From the NCBI RefSeq assembly GCF_020073745.1, contig NZ_JAIRAU010000027.1, forward strand, positions 142,001 through 206,000: a stretch of DNA of 64,000 bases. The letters run 5' to 3'. Shown here in pieces: positions 8,184-16,743 of this stretch. The translations under genes were made by a program, and so were the position numbers. The stretch's first letter is position 1. Each line of letters starts with the position of its first letter. Origin of the DNA: Nannocystis pusilla (GTDB lineage Bacteria; Myxococcota_A; Polyangia; Nannocystales; Nannocystaceae). The notes beneath the pieces were generated by a model. That model searched no databases. It saw only the letters and a list, made by a program, of their open reading frames with translations, and had not been told where the DNA came from.

Positions 8184-10916
8184 TCAGAGGGCGTCGCGGA
8201 GGTCCGCGGGGTGCACGGCGGGATCGAGGGTGACGACCCATAGTCCGCGCACACGTGCGAGGTCGACCAGTCCATCGCCTCGCGGCGGTCCGCCGCCGAG
8301 GTGGAGGTCGGCGCCCCCGCCCTCGCGATCGAGTTCGACACCGATGAGAACGCCGTGTCCGGCGGCGGCGATGTGCAGCGAAAGCGCCTGGAACGAGCAC
8401 TGACCGCGGCCGCGGCCCGAGGGCACCACGCGCGCGAAGCTGTGACCCCAGGGCGCCAGCAGCTGGCCGTAGACGCGGGCAAATCCGGGGATCAACACGC
8501 TTTGAAACAAGAAATAGGCCCTCAGGTTCTCGGTGCTGTAGACCTGCACGCGCGAGACCCCGAGCGCGGCGTAGCGCTGGCGCAGCCGATGCGCGAGCTC
8601 GGCGTCGACGAACTCGGCGACGATCCGCAGGTGGGGCGCGACCGGCTCATTACGGCTCAGCAAGGCGTCGAGGGTCATGAGGGTCTGCGCGCCGCGAGCG
8701 TCGGAGTCCTGGCCGGCGCTCGAAAGCAGGTATACGAGGTCGTATTGCGAGACGTGGCCCGAGCCGCCAGGCAAGTCGACGAATTGCAGCGGCGAGGTGG
8801 CGTCGCCGACGACGATCCGCACGCGACCGATCGGGGGGCCGCCGCCGCGCGGCTCGTAATGATGCGAGAAGTCGCCGTCGGGCCGGGGGGCGAGGGCGCC
8901 GTGGTATCCGCGCAGCAGTCGCCGCTGGACCATGTCCCGATGGACATTGATGCGATCGAGGGCGGCCCGCCGCTCGGCCTCGGTCGGCACGAGGACCAGC
9001 ACGTCGGCGTCCGGCTCGGCCAGGATCAGGGCCTCGCACAGGGCGATCGTCACGGGCCTGAAGCCGCAGATGAGCACGCGCCGCAGCGGCAGGTGCGGCT
9101 CGCGCGTGAACTCGGGGGCCTCGGCGACGCTGCGCCGCGCGGCGGCCTCCTGGTCTTCGGACCAGGTCGCCGCGTCCGGCCGGTGGCGCAGGTCCTCGGA
9201 GAATTGACGCACGTGCGCGAAGCTCGGGGCGAGCGCGACGAAGCCGCTGCAGGTCGGCGACTGGGCGTCCTCCGCCCGCTCGTCGCCGCCGATGGCGACG
9301 CCGAGGTCGGGCATGCCGAGCTCGTCGGTCTCCTCGTATAGCAGGCCGATCGGGACCAGCCGCTGGTGCGGCGGCAAGGCGCGCGCGCGCCGGGTCAGCC
9401 GGTCCATCGCGGCCCGCGGCTCGTGCGGCAGCTGCGGCGGCGTCTCACAGGCGTAGCTCAATTCGGGCAGGTCGAAGAAGCAGGTGTAGATCTCGTGGCC
9501 GGTGCAGGTCAAGAGCTCGGCCAGGAGCGGGCCGATGCCGGCGCTGCGGCCGACGCAGGCGAGGAACAGCGCGATCATGCGGTCGACGACGACGATGAAG
9601 GCCCGCAGCTCGCCGCCGCCCGAGGCCAGCGCGGCCCAGGCGGCCGGGACGTTGCGCTCGTCGAGGATCTCGGCGATGAGCAGCTTGCCGCGCCCGCGCT
9701 GGTGGGTGAGGTGGCCGTCGGAGACACGAGCTGTCCGCTTGGACCTGTCCCTCTGGACCTGTATGTTCGACCCGGTGACCGCGCCCTCGTCGGGGTGGGC
9801 CGGGCTCGGGTCGCGCAGGCCCTCGACGATCGCCAGCGAGGCGCGGATCGTCTCGGCGTCGGGCTCGTCGGCGGCGGTGTCGGCCAGCAGCACGACCCGC
9901 TGGGCCACGGCGATGTCGGCGCGGTGCATGAACGCCTCGTCGTTGGCGCTGCCGTGGCGGTAGACGATCCGCGCGAGGTCGCTGCGGCGCAGGAAGTCGG
10001 GCCGGTCGGGGCTGGTGCCGACGACGACGTAGCGCGGCCCGGCGAGCGCCCGCCGCAGGTTCTCGAGCAGGAGGCCGAACCACCAGCGCGACAGCGGCCT
10101 CACGTCGCGCGGGAGGAGCTTTTGATAGTAGCGCATCAGCTCCTCGAGCAGCTGGTGGGTGGCGGCGGTGATGTTGACGATCACCGTGTGCCCGTGCATG
10201 CCCGGCGGCCGCAGCTGCGACAGCTCCATCATCTCGCGCACGACGTCGCTGCCGAGGCCGATGAGGAAGCTGACGAGGAACAGGCCGGCGACGGTGAGCC
10301 ACAGGCTGACGAACACCACGCTCGTGGCCGTCGGCGCGGTCATCATGTTGCCCGGGTCCTGGATCTGGCGGAACGCCCACCACAGCTTGGTGAAGAAGTC
10401 GCGATCGGCGGGGTCGACCTGGCCGTTCTCGTCGTAGTCGACGCCCTGGTCGTCGAACTCGCTCTGCTGCAGGATCAATGCGCCGGCGAAGGTCAGGAGG
10501 CCGACGATCATCGCCATGACCACGACCTGCCGCGCCCGCTCGCGCCGCAACATGACGGTCCGGAGGTCGCGCATCAGCGGGGCCCAGTAGCCGAGCAGCA
10601 CGGCGAAGCGCAGCAGGCGGAGGCTCCGCATCCACGGCGAGGCCCGCGGGTCGATCGGCAGGAAGCTGACGAGGGCGATGAGGTCGAGCGCCAGCAAGGC
10701 CAGCGCCCCGGGCCGCGGCCAGCGCCAGCCCCGCTGCCGCGGGTCGTCGTCGGTCTCGCGCCGCAGCGCCAACACGAGGCGCAGCGAGAACTCGAGCGCG
10801 AACAGCCCCAGCAGCACCGGCTCGTAGCGCTTGACCGACGGCTCGGGGATGAGGCTGAAGATGATCGCCGCGCTGAGCAGCAGCCGCACGCCGGCGCTGC
10901 TCATGATCCGACTCAT
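8184..10916 (-). CDS. CASTOR/POLLUX-like ion channel with RCK-type domains and an EF-hand-like loop
   Basis: About 910 residues. Several hydrophobic helices (about 10-200) precede a pore region with LWWAFRQIQDPGNMM, reminiscent of the ADSGN filter of CASTOR/POLLUX/DMI1 channels, and a final helix (LWLTVAGLFLVSFLIGLG). The long cytoplasmic part has Rossmann-like RCK pieces (HGHTVIVNITAATHQLLEEL, RRVLICGFRPVTIALCEAL). Just before the pore is DYDENGQVDPAD, which matches the calcium-binding EF-hand loop pattern DxDxNGxhxxxD. The start at 10916 (MSRIMSSAG) is preferred because a longer start at 11015 would overlap the divergent SRAP gene. A 14-bp repeat run at 9730-9771 encodes an insert (near NIQVQRDRSKRTARVSD) between RCK segments. 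Confidence 0.82.
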   Translation of the reverse strand: MSRIMSSAGVRLLLSAAIIFSLIPEPSVKRYEPVLLGLFALEFSLRLVLALRRETDDDPRQRGWRWPRPGALALLALDLIALVSFLPIDPRASPWMRSLRLLRFAVLLGYWAPLMRDLRTVMLRRERARQVVVMAMIVGLLTFAGALILQQSEFDDQGVDYDENGQVDPADRDFFTKLWWAFRQIQDPGNMMTAPTATSVVFVSLWLTVAGLFLVSFLIGLGSDVVREMMELSQLRPPGMHGHTVIVNITAATHQLLEELMRYYQKLLPRDVRPLSRWWFGLLLENLRRALAGPRYVVVGTSPDRPDFLRRSDLARIVYRHGSANDEAFMHRADIAVAQRVVLLADTAADEPDAETIRASLAIVEGLRDPSPAHPDEGAVTGSNIQVQRDRSKRTARVSDGHLTHQRGRGKLLIAEILDERNVPAAWAALASGGGELRAFIVVVDRMIALFLACVGRSAGIGPLLAELLTCTGHEIYTCFFDLPELSYACETPPQLPHEPRAAMDRLTRRARALPPHQRLVPIGLLYEETDELGMPDLGVAIGGDERAEDAQSPTCSGFVALAPSFAHVRQFSEDLRHRPDAATWSEDQEAAARRSVAEAPEFTREPHLPLRRVLICGFRPVTIALCEALILAEPDADVLVLVPTEAERRAALDRINVHRDMVQRRLLRGYHGALAPRPDGDFSHHYEPRGGGPPIGRVRIVVGDATSPLQFVDLPGGSGHVSQYDLVYLLSSAGQDSDARGAQTLMTLDALLSRNEPVAPHLRIVAEFVDAELAHRLRQRYAALGVSRVQVYSTENLRAYFLFQSVLIPGFARVYGQLLAPWGHSFARVVPSGRGRGQCSFQALSLHIAAAGHGVLIGVELDREGGGADLHLGGGPPRGDGLVDLARVRGLWVVTLDPAVHPADLRDAL
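9730..9771. repeat. Intragenic 14-bp repeat run (3 units, 42 bp)
   Basis: Units start at 9730 (GCTG), 9744 (CCTG) and 9758 (CCTG). Three units make 42 bp, a multiple of three, so the run can be carried in a gene without a frameshift. It encodes a charged loop in the cytoplasmic part of the channel. Confidence 0.75.
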
Positions 10917-11013
10917 TCGCGTGAGCAGCGGCGCGACGGAGGTCCGGTCCGGCACGCGGAGAAAGATAACCGAGGGGCTGGCCGAGCGGGCGGTCTCGCG
11001 CGACACTGAAGTC

Positions 11014-11721
11014 ATGTGCGGCCGCTACACGCTGACGACCCCCGACCTCGAGGCGCTCGCGCGCGTGGTGCAGGCGGAGATCTCGCCGCAACTGCGCGCC
11101 GAGTACCGCCCGCGCTACAACATCGCGCCGTCGCAGCCGACGACGATCGTGTGCGAGGAGCCCGACGACGGCGCGACGATCCGCCGGCTCGAGCTGGCCA
11201 CGTGGGGCCTGCAGCTCGGCTCGGGCCGCGCGGGCCAGATCAACGTGCGCGCGGAGACGGTGGCGACGGCGCCGAGCTCGCGCGAGGTGTTCGCGCGCGG
11301 CCGCTGCGGGGTCCTGGCCGACGGGTTCTTCGAGTGGTCGGGCCCGAAGGATCGCCGCCAGCCGCACTGGTTCCACGCGCCGAACGGCCGCCTGCTGGTC
11401 CTCGCGGGCCTCTACAAGGATGTCCGCGACGAGTCGACCGGCGAGGTGCGGCGCCACTTCGCCATCCTGACGACCGGGGCGAATCAGGTGGTCGCGCGCC
11501 ACCACGACCGCATGCCGGCGATCGTGCCGCGCGGCCAGCTCGGGCGCTGGCTGGCCCCGCTGCCGCGGACGGCGAATATGGCCGAAAAGACAGCCGTGGC
11601 CCACCTGCTGGGGCCGGCGCCCGACGACCTGCTGATCGACACTCCCGTGTCGACGCGGGTCAATAGCCCGCGCTTCGACGACGCGGCGTGCCTGCAGCCC
11701 GAGCCGTCGCTGCTCGAGTGA
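11014..11721 (+). CDS. SRAP-domain protein (HMCES/YedK family)
   Basis: 235 residues beginning MCGRYT, the invariant start of the family: after Met removal Cys2 attacks abasic sites in single-stranded DNA and forms a stable thiazolidine crosslink. Other family residues are present: NVRAET (Asn), the catalytic Glu in ADGFFEWSG and the His in ARHHDRMPAI. The start is fixed by the need for Cys at position 2. The length is normal. It acts in the cytoplasm to shield abasic sites at replication forks. The gene is divergent from the channel gene, with the two 5' ends about 100 bases apart. The IS110 element follows downstream. Confidence 0.95.
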   Translation: MCGRYTLTTPDLEALARVVQAEISPQLRAEYRPRYNIAPSQPTTIVCEEPDDGATIRRLELATWGLQLGSGRAGQINVRAETVATAPSSREVFARGRCGVLADGFFEWSGPKDRRQPHWFHAPNGRLLVLAGLYKDVRDESTGEVRRHFAILTTGANQVVARHHDRMPAIVPRGQLGRWLAPLPRTANMAEKTAVAHLLGPAPDDLLIDTPVSTRVNSPRFDDAACLQPEPSLLE

Positions 11722-11753
11722 GTCCGGCATGGGCTGACGCGCACCCACGAGGG

Positions 11754-11783
11754 ATGAAACTGGGTCGCGGGCGCGGGTATAAT
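11754..11783 (+). promoter_or_regulatory. Possible sigma70-type promoter at the IS110 left end
   Basis: A perfect TATAAT stands at 11778-11783, striking in DNA this GC-rich. ATGAAA (four of six matches to TTGACA) stands 18 bases upstream at 11754-11759. It would drive the non-coding leader of the IS110 element. Sequence match only. Confidence 0.35.
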
Positions 11784-11849
11784 TGCCCGCACATCGGCAC
11801 CGAGGACGCCGTGCGCCGTGGTGCAGGGTAAGCCCGTGAGTGAGTCTGT

Positions 11850-11943
11850 CCCCGAGATCTCGAGAGCACCCTTGAGTGTCGCAAGGCGCCCGTTTAGGGG
11901 CGCCGAAGCACGTTTGGTAGATTTCTACCGTCCGAGATCTCAC
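11850..11943 (+). ncRNA. Candidate bridge RNA core of the IS110 element
   Basis: Two hairpins lie in tandem in the leader: GGCGCCC (11885-11891) with GGGCGCC (11898-11904), and GGTAGA (11916-11921) with TCTACC (11924-11929). The self-complementary word GAGATCTC stands on either side (11854-11861 and 11934-11941) and could close a stem around both. A two-loop RNA encoded in the 5' leader is what is known for bridge RNAs of IS110-group elements, whose loops pair with target and donor DNA. Folding was done by eye, and no target or donor guide match was established. Confidence 0.4.
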
Positions 11944-11969
11944 GCCGATGCCTCATGGAGGAGGTTGTC

Positions 11970-13196
11970 ATGCAGGTCCTTCACAGCAGTTGTGCGGGTC
12001 TCGACGTCCACAAAGACGTCATCGTCGCTTGTCGCCGGGTCGCCCGCGGCAAGAACACCATCAAGGAGGTAGAGAGCTTCGGCTCCACGACCCGCGAGTT
12101 GCTCAGGCTCTCGGCGTGGCTCGAGGAGACGGGGACGACGCACGTCGTGATGGAGTCGACGGGCGTGTTCTGGAAGCCGGTCTGGAACATCCTCGGCGAC
12201 CAATTCGAGCTCATCCTGGCGAACCCGCGACACGTCAAGAACGTGCCGGGGCGCAAGACGGACGTGAAGGATGCGGAGTGGCTCGCCGACCTCCTCGCGC
12301 ATGGGCTCGTCGAGGCCAGCTTCGTCCCTGACGCCCCGATCGCCGGGCTGCGGGATCTGACGCGGACGGCCAAGCAGCTCACCCGCGAGCGAGTTCAGCA
12401 CGTGCAGCGGATCCAGAAGCACCTCCAGGCCGCGAACGTCCGTCTCGACTCGGTGCTCTCCGATATCATGGGCAAGAGCGGCCGGCGGATCATCGACGCG
12501 ATCGTCGGCGGACAGACCGAGCCCCGCAAGCTCGCGGCCCTCGCCAAAGGGGTCAAGGCGACGCCAGAGCAGCTCGCGGAGGCTCTCGAGGGGCGAGTCA
12601 GTCTTGCGACCCGGAAGCTGATCCGTAGTCACCTCAGCATCATCGATGCCCTCGAGCGGACGCTGGCGGACCTCGAGAAAGATATCGACGAGGCGTTGCT
12701 CCCTTTCGCTGATGCTGTCGCGCTCCTGAAGACCATCCCGGGTCTGGGCGACGGCACCGCGCGGGTCGTCGTCGCGGAGGTTGGCGCCGACATGAGCCGC
12801 TTCAAGACGCCGGGCCACCTCGTGTCATGGGCGGGCTTGTGCCCGCGCATGGACGAGAGCGCCGGCAAGCGGCGTTCGACGAAGATCCGCGACGGCAACA
12901 AGTGGCTCAAGTCGGCTCTGTGCCAGGCCGCTTGGGCGGGGGTCCGGTGCAAGAAGCGCGGCTACCTCCACGCCCAGTTCTGGCGGCTTCGTGCCCGACG
13001 CGGACCAGGAAAGGCCATCATCGCAGTCGCCGCGTCCATCCTCACGGCCGTCCACGCCATCCTGTCGACGCAGTGCCGGTTCCGCGATCTCGGGAACAAC
13101 TTCTTCGAACGCAAGGACCAGACCCACACCGTCGCCAAACTCACCAAACGCCTGGCCAGCCTGGGTTATGAGGTCGAGCTCCGGCCGGCCGCATGA
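11970..13196 (+). CDS. IS110-family transposase (DEDD plus Tnp_20 serine domain)
   Basis: 408 residues. The RuvC-like DEDD domain shows GLDVHKDVIVA (first Asp), VVMESTGVFWKP (Glu) and GRKTDVKDAEWLADLLAHG (Asp pair). A coiled-coil linker follows, then the C-terminal transposase_20 domain with LKTIPGLGDGTA and GHLVSWAGLCPRMDESAGKR, which holds the expected catalytic Ser. The ATG at 11970 was chosen over an in-frame ATG at 11955 because GGAGGAGG lies 6 bases before it. The gene looks intact. It should catalyse RNA-guided excision and insertion of the element. Confidence 0.95.
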   Translation: MQVLHSSCAGLDVHKDVIVACRRVARGKNTIKEVESFGSTTRELLRLSAWLEETGTTHVVMESTGVFWKPVWNILGDQFELILANPRHVKNVPGRKTDVKDAEWLADLLAHGLVEASFVPDAPIAGLRDLTRTAKQLTRERVQHVQRIQKHLQAANVRLDSVLSDIMGKSGRRIIDAIVGGQTEPRKLAALAKGVKATPEQLAEALEGRVSLATRKLIRSHLSIIDALERTLADLEKDIDEALLPFADAVALLKTIPGLGDGTARVVVAEVGADMSRFKTPGHLVSWAGLCPRMDESAGKRRSTKIRDGNKWLKSALCQAAWAGVRCKKRGYLHAQFWRLRARRGPGKAIIAVAASILTAVHAILSTQCRFRDLGNNFFERKDQTHTVAKLTKRLASLGYEVELRPAA

Positions 13197-13508
13197 CCCC
13201 GACGACCGGACGTCCCTCCGACCGAAGGCCAGTTTCTTGGTAGCGCAATTCGGGTTGCGGTCGGTGCGATGATTCGGGGCGGCGGCCCGTGGGGCGCCGC
13301 TCCCGGGATTCCCGTGCGCCGACTGCCGTGGTTGTGGTCCGCGGTCGCCTGTGACGCGGCGTTCGTGACCGCGCGGGGCGGCGCGGACAGTGTGGGACGA
13401 TCGGTGCGGACGGGAATCAGATGTCCGTTCGGACATGTCCGGTCGGGCCGGCGATCGGGATCACGGGGCGCGAGATCGGAGGGCCGCGGCCTGCGTTCCC
13501 GCCGGGAT
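13197..13508. other. IS110 3' tail and intergenic region
   Basis: The first 60-70 bases probably contain the IS110 right end. Further on is a 14-bp repeat pair (13420-13451). No gene is supported. Confidence 0.5.
13420..13451. repeat. 14-bp repeat array upstream of a secreted-protein gene
   Basis: Units start at 13420 (GATG), 13434 (CATG) and 13448 (CCGG). A perfect hairpin TGTCC-GTTC-GGACA is present. This is one of the few arrays 5' of a gene. Confidence 0.75.
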
Positions 13509-14498
13509 ATGCCGCGCGCACGCCTGCTCCTCCGCGCCCTCGCGTTCACGCTGCCGTTGTTCGGGGCGGCACTCACCCCGCCGGCGATCACGCTGGGGAC
13601 GTGCGGGGAGCAGGTCGAGCGGATGCGCGGGAGCTTCGCGGAGCTCGAGCGGCGCCTCGCGCATCCGCACGCGCAGCGCGAGGGCTGGCCGCTGCCGGTG
13701 TCGTCGGCCGGGCAGCCGATGCACGGGGCCGAGCCCGGGGCGATCCTCTACGGTCCGCCGTCCGACGACGAGTGGCCCGATCTCGCGCGCGACGTGGAGC
13801 GGCTCGCGGACCAGCGGCGGATGTGGGGCGGCGCGCACCCGCGGGAGCCGATCTATCTCGCGCTGCGCAGCGACGTGAAGCTCGACAGGCACTGGCCGGC
13901 GCTGCGGCGATTGGCGCGGGAGTGGGAGCTGCGCCTGGTGGTCGCATCGCCCGAGCCGGCGCTGCCGCGGCCGGCCGCCCCGGAGGCGCTGCGCGGGGCG
14001 CTGGAGCGGCGCACGCTGACGGCCGAGGCGGGCTTCGATCGCCTCGAGGAATTGCGCGACGTGTGGGCGGCCGCGGATACGTGCCCGGTCACCGTCCACG
14101 TGTGCACGCAATTCGGGTTCGGGCCGCGGCAGATGCTGGGGCTGTGGATCGACCGGGCCGAGGCGTGTCACTGCTTCATGATCGACGAGGAGGCGCTGAT
14201 CGCCGTGGCGTGGCGGGCGTTCGCGCCGCAGGGCCCGCCGCAGCGGTGGTTGCCGCTGAAGATCGCCGATTCGTACGAGGAGCAGCGCCGGGCCGAGCGC
14301 GAGTACGGGACCTCGCCGGCCGACCTCGACGATCCGACGGCGATGCTGCTGCCGGGCGCGGCGACGGTCGAACGCCTGGTCACCCTGCTCGCTCGCGGCA
14401 CGGCGCCGACGATCCACTTCGGCACGCCGAACCGCGGGCCGCTGTTCAACCCGCTCGTCGACTACACGGCGTGGGCCAACGGCAAGGGCCGGCGCTGA
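13509..14498 (+). CDS. Exported protein of unknown function
   Basis: 329 residues from ATG at 13509. A hydrophobic N-terminus (LLLRALAFTLPLFGAAL) is a signal peptide or anchor. The mature part is a balanced globular sequence with a few Cys (ITLGTCGEQ, ADTCPVTVHVCTQFGFG, AEACHCFM). LAPTIHFGTPNRG-like text occurs near the end. No family is recognised. The segment IYLALRSDVKLDRHW suggests an alpha/beta fold. An upstream in-frame ATG at 13269 was rejected because the extra 80 residues are Arg/Gly-rich noise containing a 14-bp repeat. Confidence 0.68.
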   Translation: MPRARLLLRALAFTLPLFGAALTPPAITLGTCGEQVERMRGSFAELERRLAHPHAQREGWPLPVSSAGQPMHGAEPGAILYGPPSDDEWPDLARDVERLADQRRMWGGAHPREPIYLALRSDVKLDRHWPALRRLAREWELRLVVASPEPALPRPAAPEALRGALERRTLTAEAGFDRLEELRDVWAAADTCPVTVHVCTQFGFGPRQMLGLWIDRAEACHCFMIDEEALIAVAWRAFAPQGPPQRWLPLKIADSYEEQRRAEREYGTSPADLDDPTAMLLPGAATVERLVTLLARGTAPTIHFGTPNRGPLFNPLVDYTAWANGKGRR

Positions 14499-14532
14499 CG
14501 CGGGTTCGCGGCCATTCGCGCGAGCGCGGGGC

Positions 14533-15087
14533 TCAGCGGTCGCGGCGACGTCGGGTCAGGGCGAGCGCGGCCAGCAGGAGGAGGGCAGGGGAGCCGTCGC
14601 CGCCGGTGTGGCAGCCATGGCAGCCGAGTTGCCTCACCGGGTCGCCGGCCGGGGCGGGTTCGGCGGGACCGCCGGCGCCCGCATCGCCCGTGTCATTCGC
14701 GGTGTCGCTGGTCGGCGCGGGGGGTTTGGCGCACGCCTTGACCGACTTGCACGTGCCCTTGGTGCAGGTGTTGTCGGGGTCGCACGGCCCGAGGACGTTG
14801 TCGACGTCGAAGCTGTCGCCGGTCCACCCGCCGCCGCCGCACGTGAACGACTCGACGCACATCTGGAGGTCCTTACAGACATGTCCTTCGGGACAACTCG
14901 CGTCGACACACTCGCGCAGCTTGCAGTACGGACCGCTGTGGCACCCGTCCGGCATCGCGCCCTCCGGGCAGCTCGGCGGGATCTCGATGGCATCGGCGCG
15001 GGCGGGGCCGCTCGCGGCGACGACGAGGGCGAACAGGGCTGCGGCGGACCAGCGCCGCGTCGCACGACCGACATGGAACGAGGGCAT
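14533..15087 (-). CDS. Secreted Cys-rich protein with MYXO-CTERM-like tail
   Basis: 184 residues. The N-terminal signal peptide ends near ASGPARADA. The Cys-rich body contains SCPEGAMPDGCHSGPYC and TCTKGTCKSVKAC. A Pro/Thr/Asp linker precedes QLGCHGCHTGG, a hydrophobic stretch (ALLLLAALAL) and RRRRDR. This end matches the MYXO-CTERM sorting-signal design, which targets proteins to the myxobacterial outer surface. The central piece SCPEGHVC is encoded by a 14-bp repeat (14866-14897). It is convergent with the preceding gene, with 34 bases between stops. Function unknown. Confidence 0.78.
   Translation of the reverse strand: MPSFHVGRATRRWSAAALFALVVAASGPARADAIEIPPSCPEGAMPDGCHSGPYCKLRECVDASCPEGHVCKDLQMCVESFTCGGGGWTGDSFDVDNVLGPCDPDNTCTKGTCKSVKACAKPPAPTSDTANDTGDAGAGGPAEPAPAGDPVRQLGCHGCHTGGDGSPALLLLAALALTRRRRDR
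14866..14897. repeat. Intragenic 14-bp repeat with UUCG-type loop
   Basis: Units start at 14866 (GAGG), 14880 (CATG) and 14894 (CAAC). The hairpin TGTCC-TTCG-GGACA would form an extra-stable cUUCGg tetraloop in RNA. It lies inside a coding gene and encodes part of a Cys-rich segment. Confidence 0.7.
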
Positions 15088-15651
15088 CGGCCAAGGATAC
15101 CGCCGTCTCCCGCGGCAGCAACCGCGCATCGCGGGCGGGGTGGCGCGCGCATGATGCGAGGCGGGGCGTGCTCGCGCTGCAACAGCGTCCTCACGCCATT
15201 CTGTCCGCTCGCAGCGAGGGAGCGAGGACGAGGGCGGGGTCCGGCCGGGCCGGCGCTGTCCGCATCGGCGCCACGGTCGAGCCCGCCGGCGACGCGCCGC
15301 GAATGGCGCGAGATCGGCGGGCAGGCCCATTCGTCGAGGCGCTCCCGGAAGGCCCGCGGCGAATGACGGGAGGCGGCGTCCGTGCAAACTCGGGATATGT
15401 CTCATGGGACATGTGGCGCCCAAGCCGATGGCGGTGCGTCGGCCCGTCACGGCTGCGGCCAGGGGTCCGGGGAAGCGGACGGCGACGAATTCGAGGCGAG
15501 ACGGGCGCGAGGCGCGAGCGCCCATCCAGATGCCGATCCGTCGCCGACCCCTCCCCGGACCCCCCGCTCCGCCCCCGAATCACGGGGGCGCGATTCGCGA
15601 ATGGAAGCAGGGGTCCGCGGCGCGCAAAAGTGCCGCGCGCCGCGGTCGGTT
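15088..15651. other. Long intergenic region
   Basis: No convincing gene. It contains one 14-bp repeat pair (TATG at 15396, CATG at 15410). The rest is GC-rich with frequent CG-rich short palindromes but nothing nameable. Confidence 0.5.
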
Positions 15652-16743
15652 TCAGTTGTACTCGGTGCCGCCGCTGCGGAGCAGGTACTTCTCGGACACG
15701 CTCTTGAGCTGGACGCGGCCGAGCTCCGGGTGACGGCGCTCGAGCTGCGGGCGGATGACGATACCCTCGCGGACGTGGAGGCCCTGACCGGACACGGTCT
15801 CGCGGCCGTCGGTGTGCTCCTCCATCACGGCGCGGGTGAACGGGCCGCGGTAGAGGACAGGCACGCGCGGCAGCTCGAGGGCGGCGCAGGCGGCCTGGAG
15901 GTCGGCGTCGGACAGGAACTCGCCCTGGCCGAACCAGCCGGCGTAGACGTCGAACACGCGGAACCCGAGGTTGCGGTCCTGATCGGTCTTGGAACCATAG
16001 GACAGGTCCTGAACGCCGGCCCCGAACACCTCGCCGAGCACGAACACCGGACGGCCGGCGGCGAGTTGGTCGGCGAACACCCGCGCGACCCGGGCCTCGA
16101 AGTCGAGGTGACGGGCGACCCACAGGTAGAGGTTGTGGGCGTTCTCGGGCGCCGAGGCGGTGAACGCGAGGCCCTTGGCGGCCAGACCCTTGGAGCTGAC
16201 GATCAGCGGGCCGTGCTCGCCGGCGGCGTCGCCCGGGATGAGCCCGAGCTGGCACCACGTGCCGTGGATCTTCTCGGTGAAGACCACCGGCTCGCCCTCG
16301 ACCAGGACGTCGGGGTAGCGCTTGACGTTCTCGATGTCGTACTTGATGCAGCGGTCGGGGCCGGCGCCGTAGACGTGGCCGCTCATGTGCGACGGCACGG
16401 CCGGCTCGTACTTGACGATGCCGAGCTCGGCGGTGACATCCTGTCCCTCGGACCAGGTGGCGCGGGCCGGATAGACGAGGCCCTGCGACAGCACGCCCCG
16501 CAGCTTGATCGCCTTGACCCGGTTCGCCTCCTTGCCCGCCAGCCGGCCGCGCAGGCCGAGCTCGTCGAGCAGCGGGTCGGGGACGATCGCCTGCTCCGGG
16601 ATGTAGGCGACGAGGTCCCCGTCGGCGAACTGGCCCTTGCGGACGATCGATCGGTAATCGCCGACGCGGGCGATCTCGAGGGCGTCGGCGTTGCCGTGCG
16701 GCTCAATGACCACACGAACGACCTGAACAGCGAAGCTGGACAT
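15652..16743 (-). CDS. RNA ligase, DRB0094 (Deinococcus Rnl5-like) family
   Basis: 363 residues. The N-terminal domain (MSSFAVQVVRVVIEPHGNAD, DYRSIVRKGQFADGDLVAYI) matches the OB-fold part of this family. The C-terminal nucleotidyltransferase domain has TEKIHGTWCQ, where Lys is the expected adenylation site (KxHG variant of KxDG). Later motifs include VFVLGEVFG, FRVFDVYAG, EGIVIRP and VQLKSVSEKYL, the last matching the terminal Lys motif of the ligase superfamily. DRB0094-type enzymes seal nicked RNA or RNA/DNA hybrids using ATP. ATG at 16743 is preceded by AGGTG at normal distance. No RNA-repair partner (phosphatase, kinase or 3'-end cyclase) is adjacent. Confidence 0.86.
   Translation of the reverse strand: MSSFAVQVVRVVIEPHGNADALEIARVGDYRSIVRKGQFADGDLVAYIPEQAIVPDPLLDELGLRGRLAGKEANRVKAIKLRGVLSQGLVYPARATWSEGQDVTAELGIVKYEPAVPSHMSGHVYGAGPDRCIKYDIENVKRYPDVLVEGEPVVFTEKIHGTWCQLGLIPGDAAGEHGPLIVSSKGLAAKGLAFTASAPENAHNLYLWVARHLDFEARVARVFADQLAAGRPVFVLGEVFGAGVQDLSYGSKTDQDRNLGFRVFDVYAGWFGQGEFLSDADLQAACAALELPRVPVLYRGPFTRAVMEEHTDGRETVSGQGLHVREGIVIRPQLERRHPELGRVQLKSVSEKYLLRSGGTEYN

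Larger units (their letters stand above)
11760..13265 (+). mobile_element. IS110-family insertion sequence (ends approximate)
   Basis: A single transposase gene (11970-13196) sits between a roughly 200-base structured leader and a short 3' tail. IS110 elements lack inverted terminal repeats and usually make no target duplication, so exact ends cannot be read from one copy. The limits given are estimates: just upstream of the TATAAT at 11778, and about 70 bases past the transposase stop. The element lies between the SRAP gene and a secreted-protein gene and interrupts no recognisable gene. Confidence 0.75.

Noticed and set aside
9366..11009. A 547-residue open frame on the plus strand
   Set aside because: Antisense to the ion channel gene; low-complexity Ala/Gly/Asp/Gln content.
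13269..13508. N-terminal extension of the secreted protein at 13.5 kb
   Set aside because: Arg/Gly-rich and crosses a 14-bp repeat; the ATG at 13509 begins a signal-like sequence.
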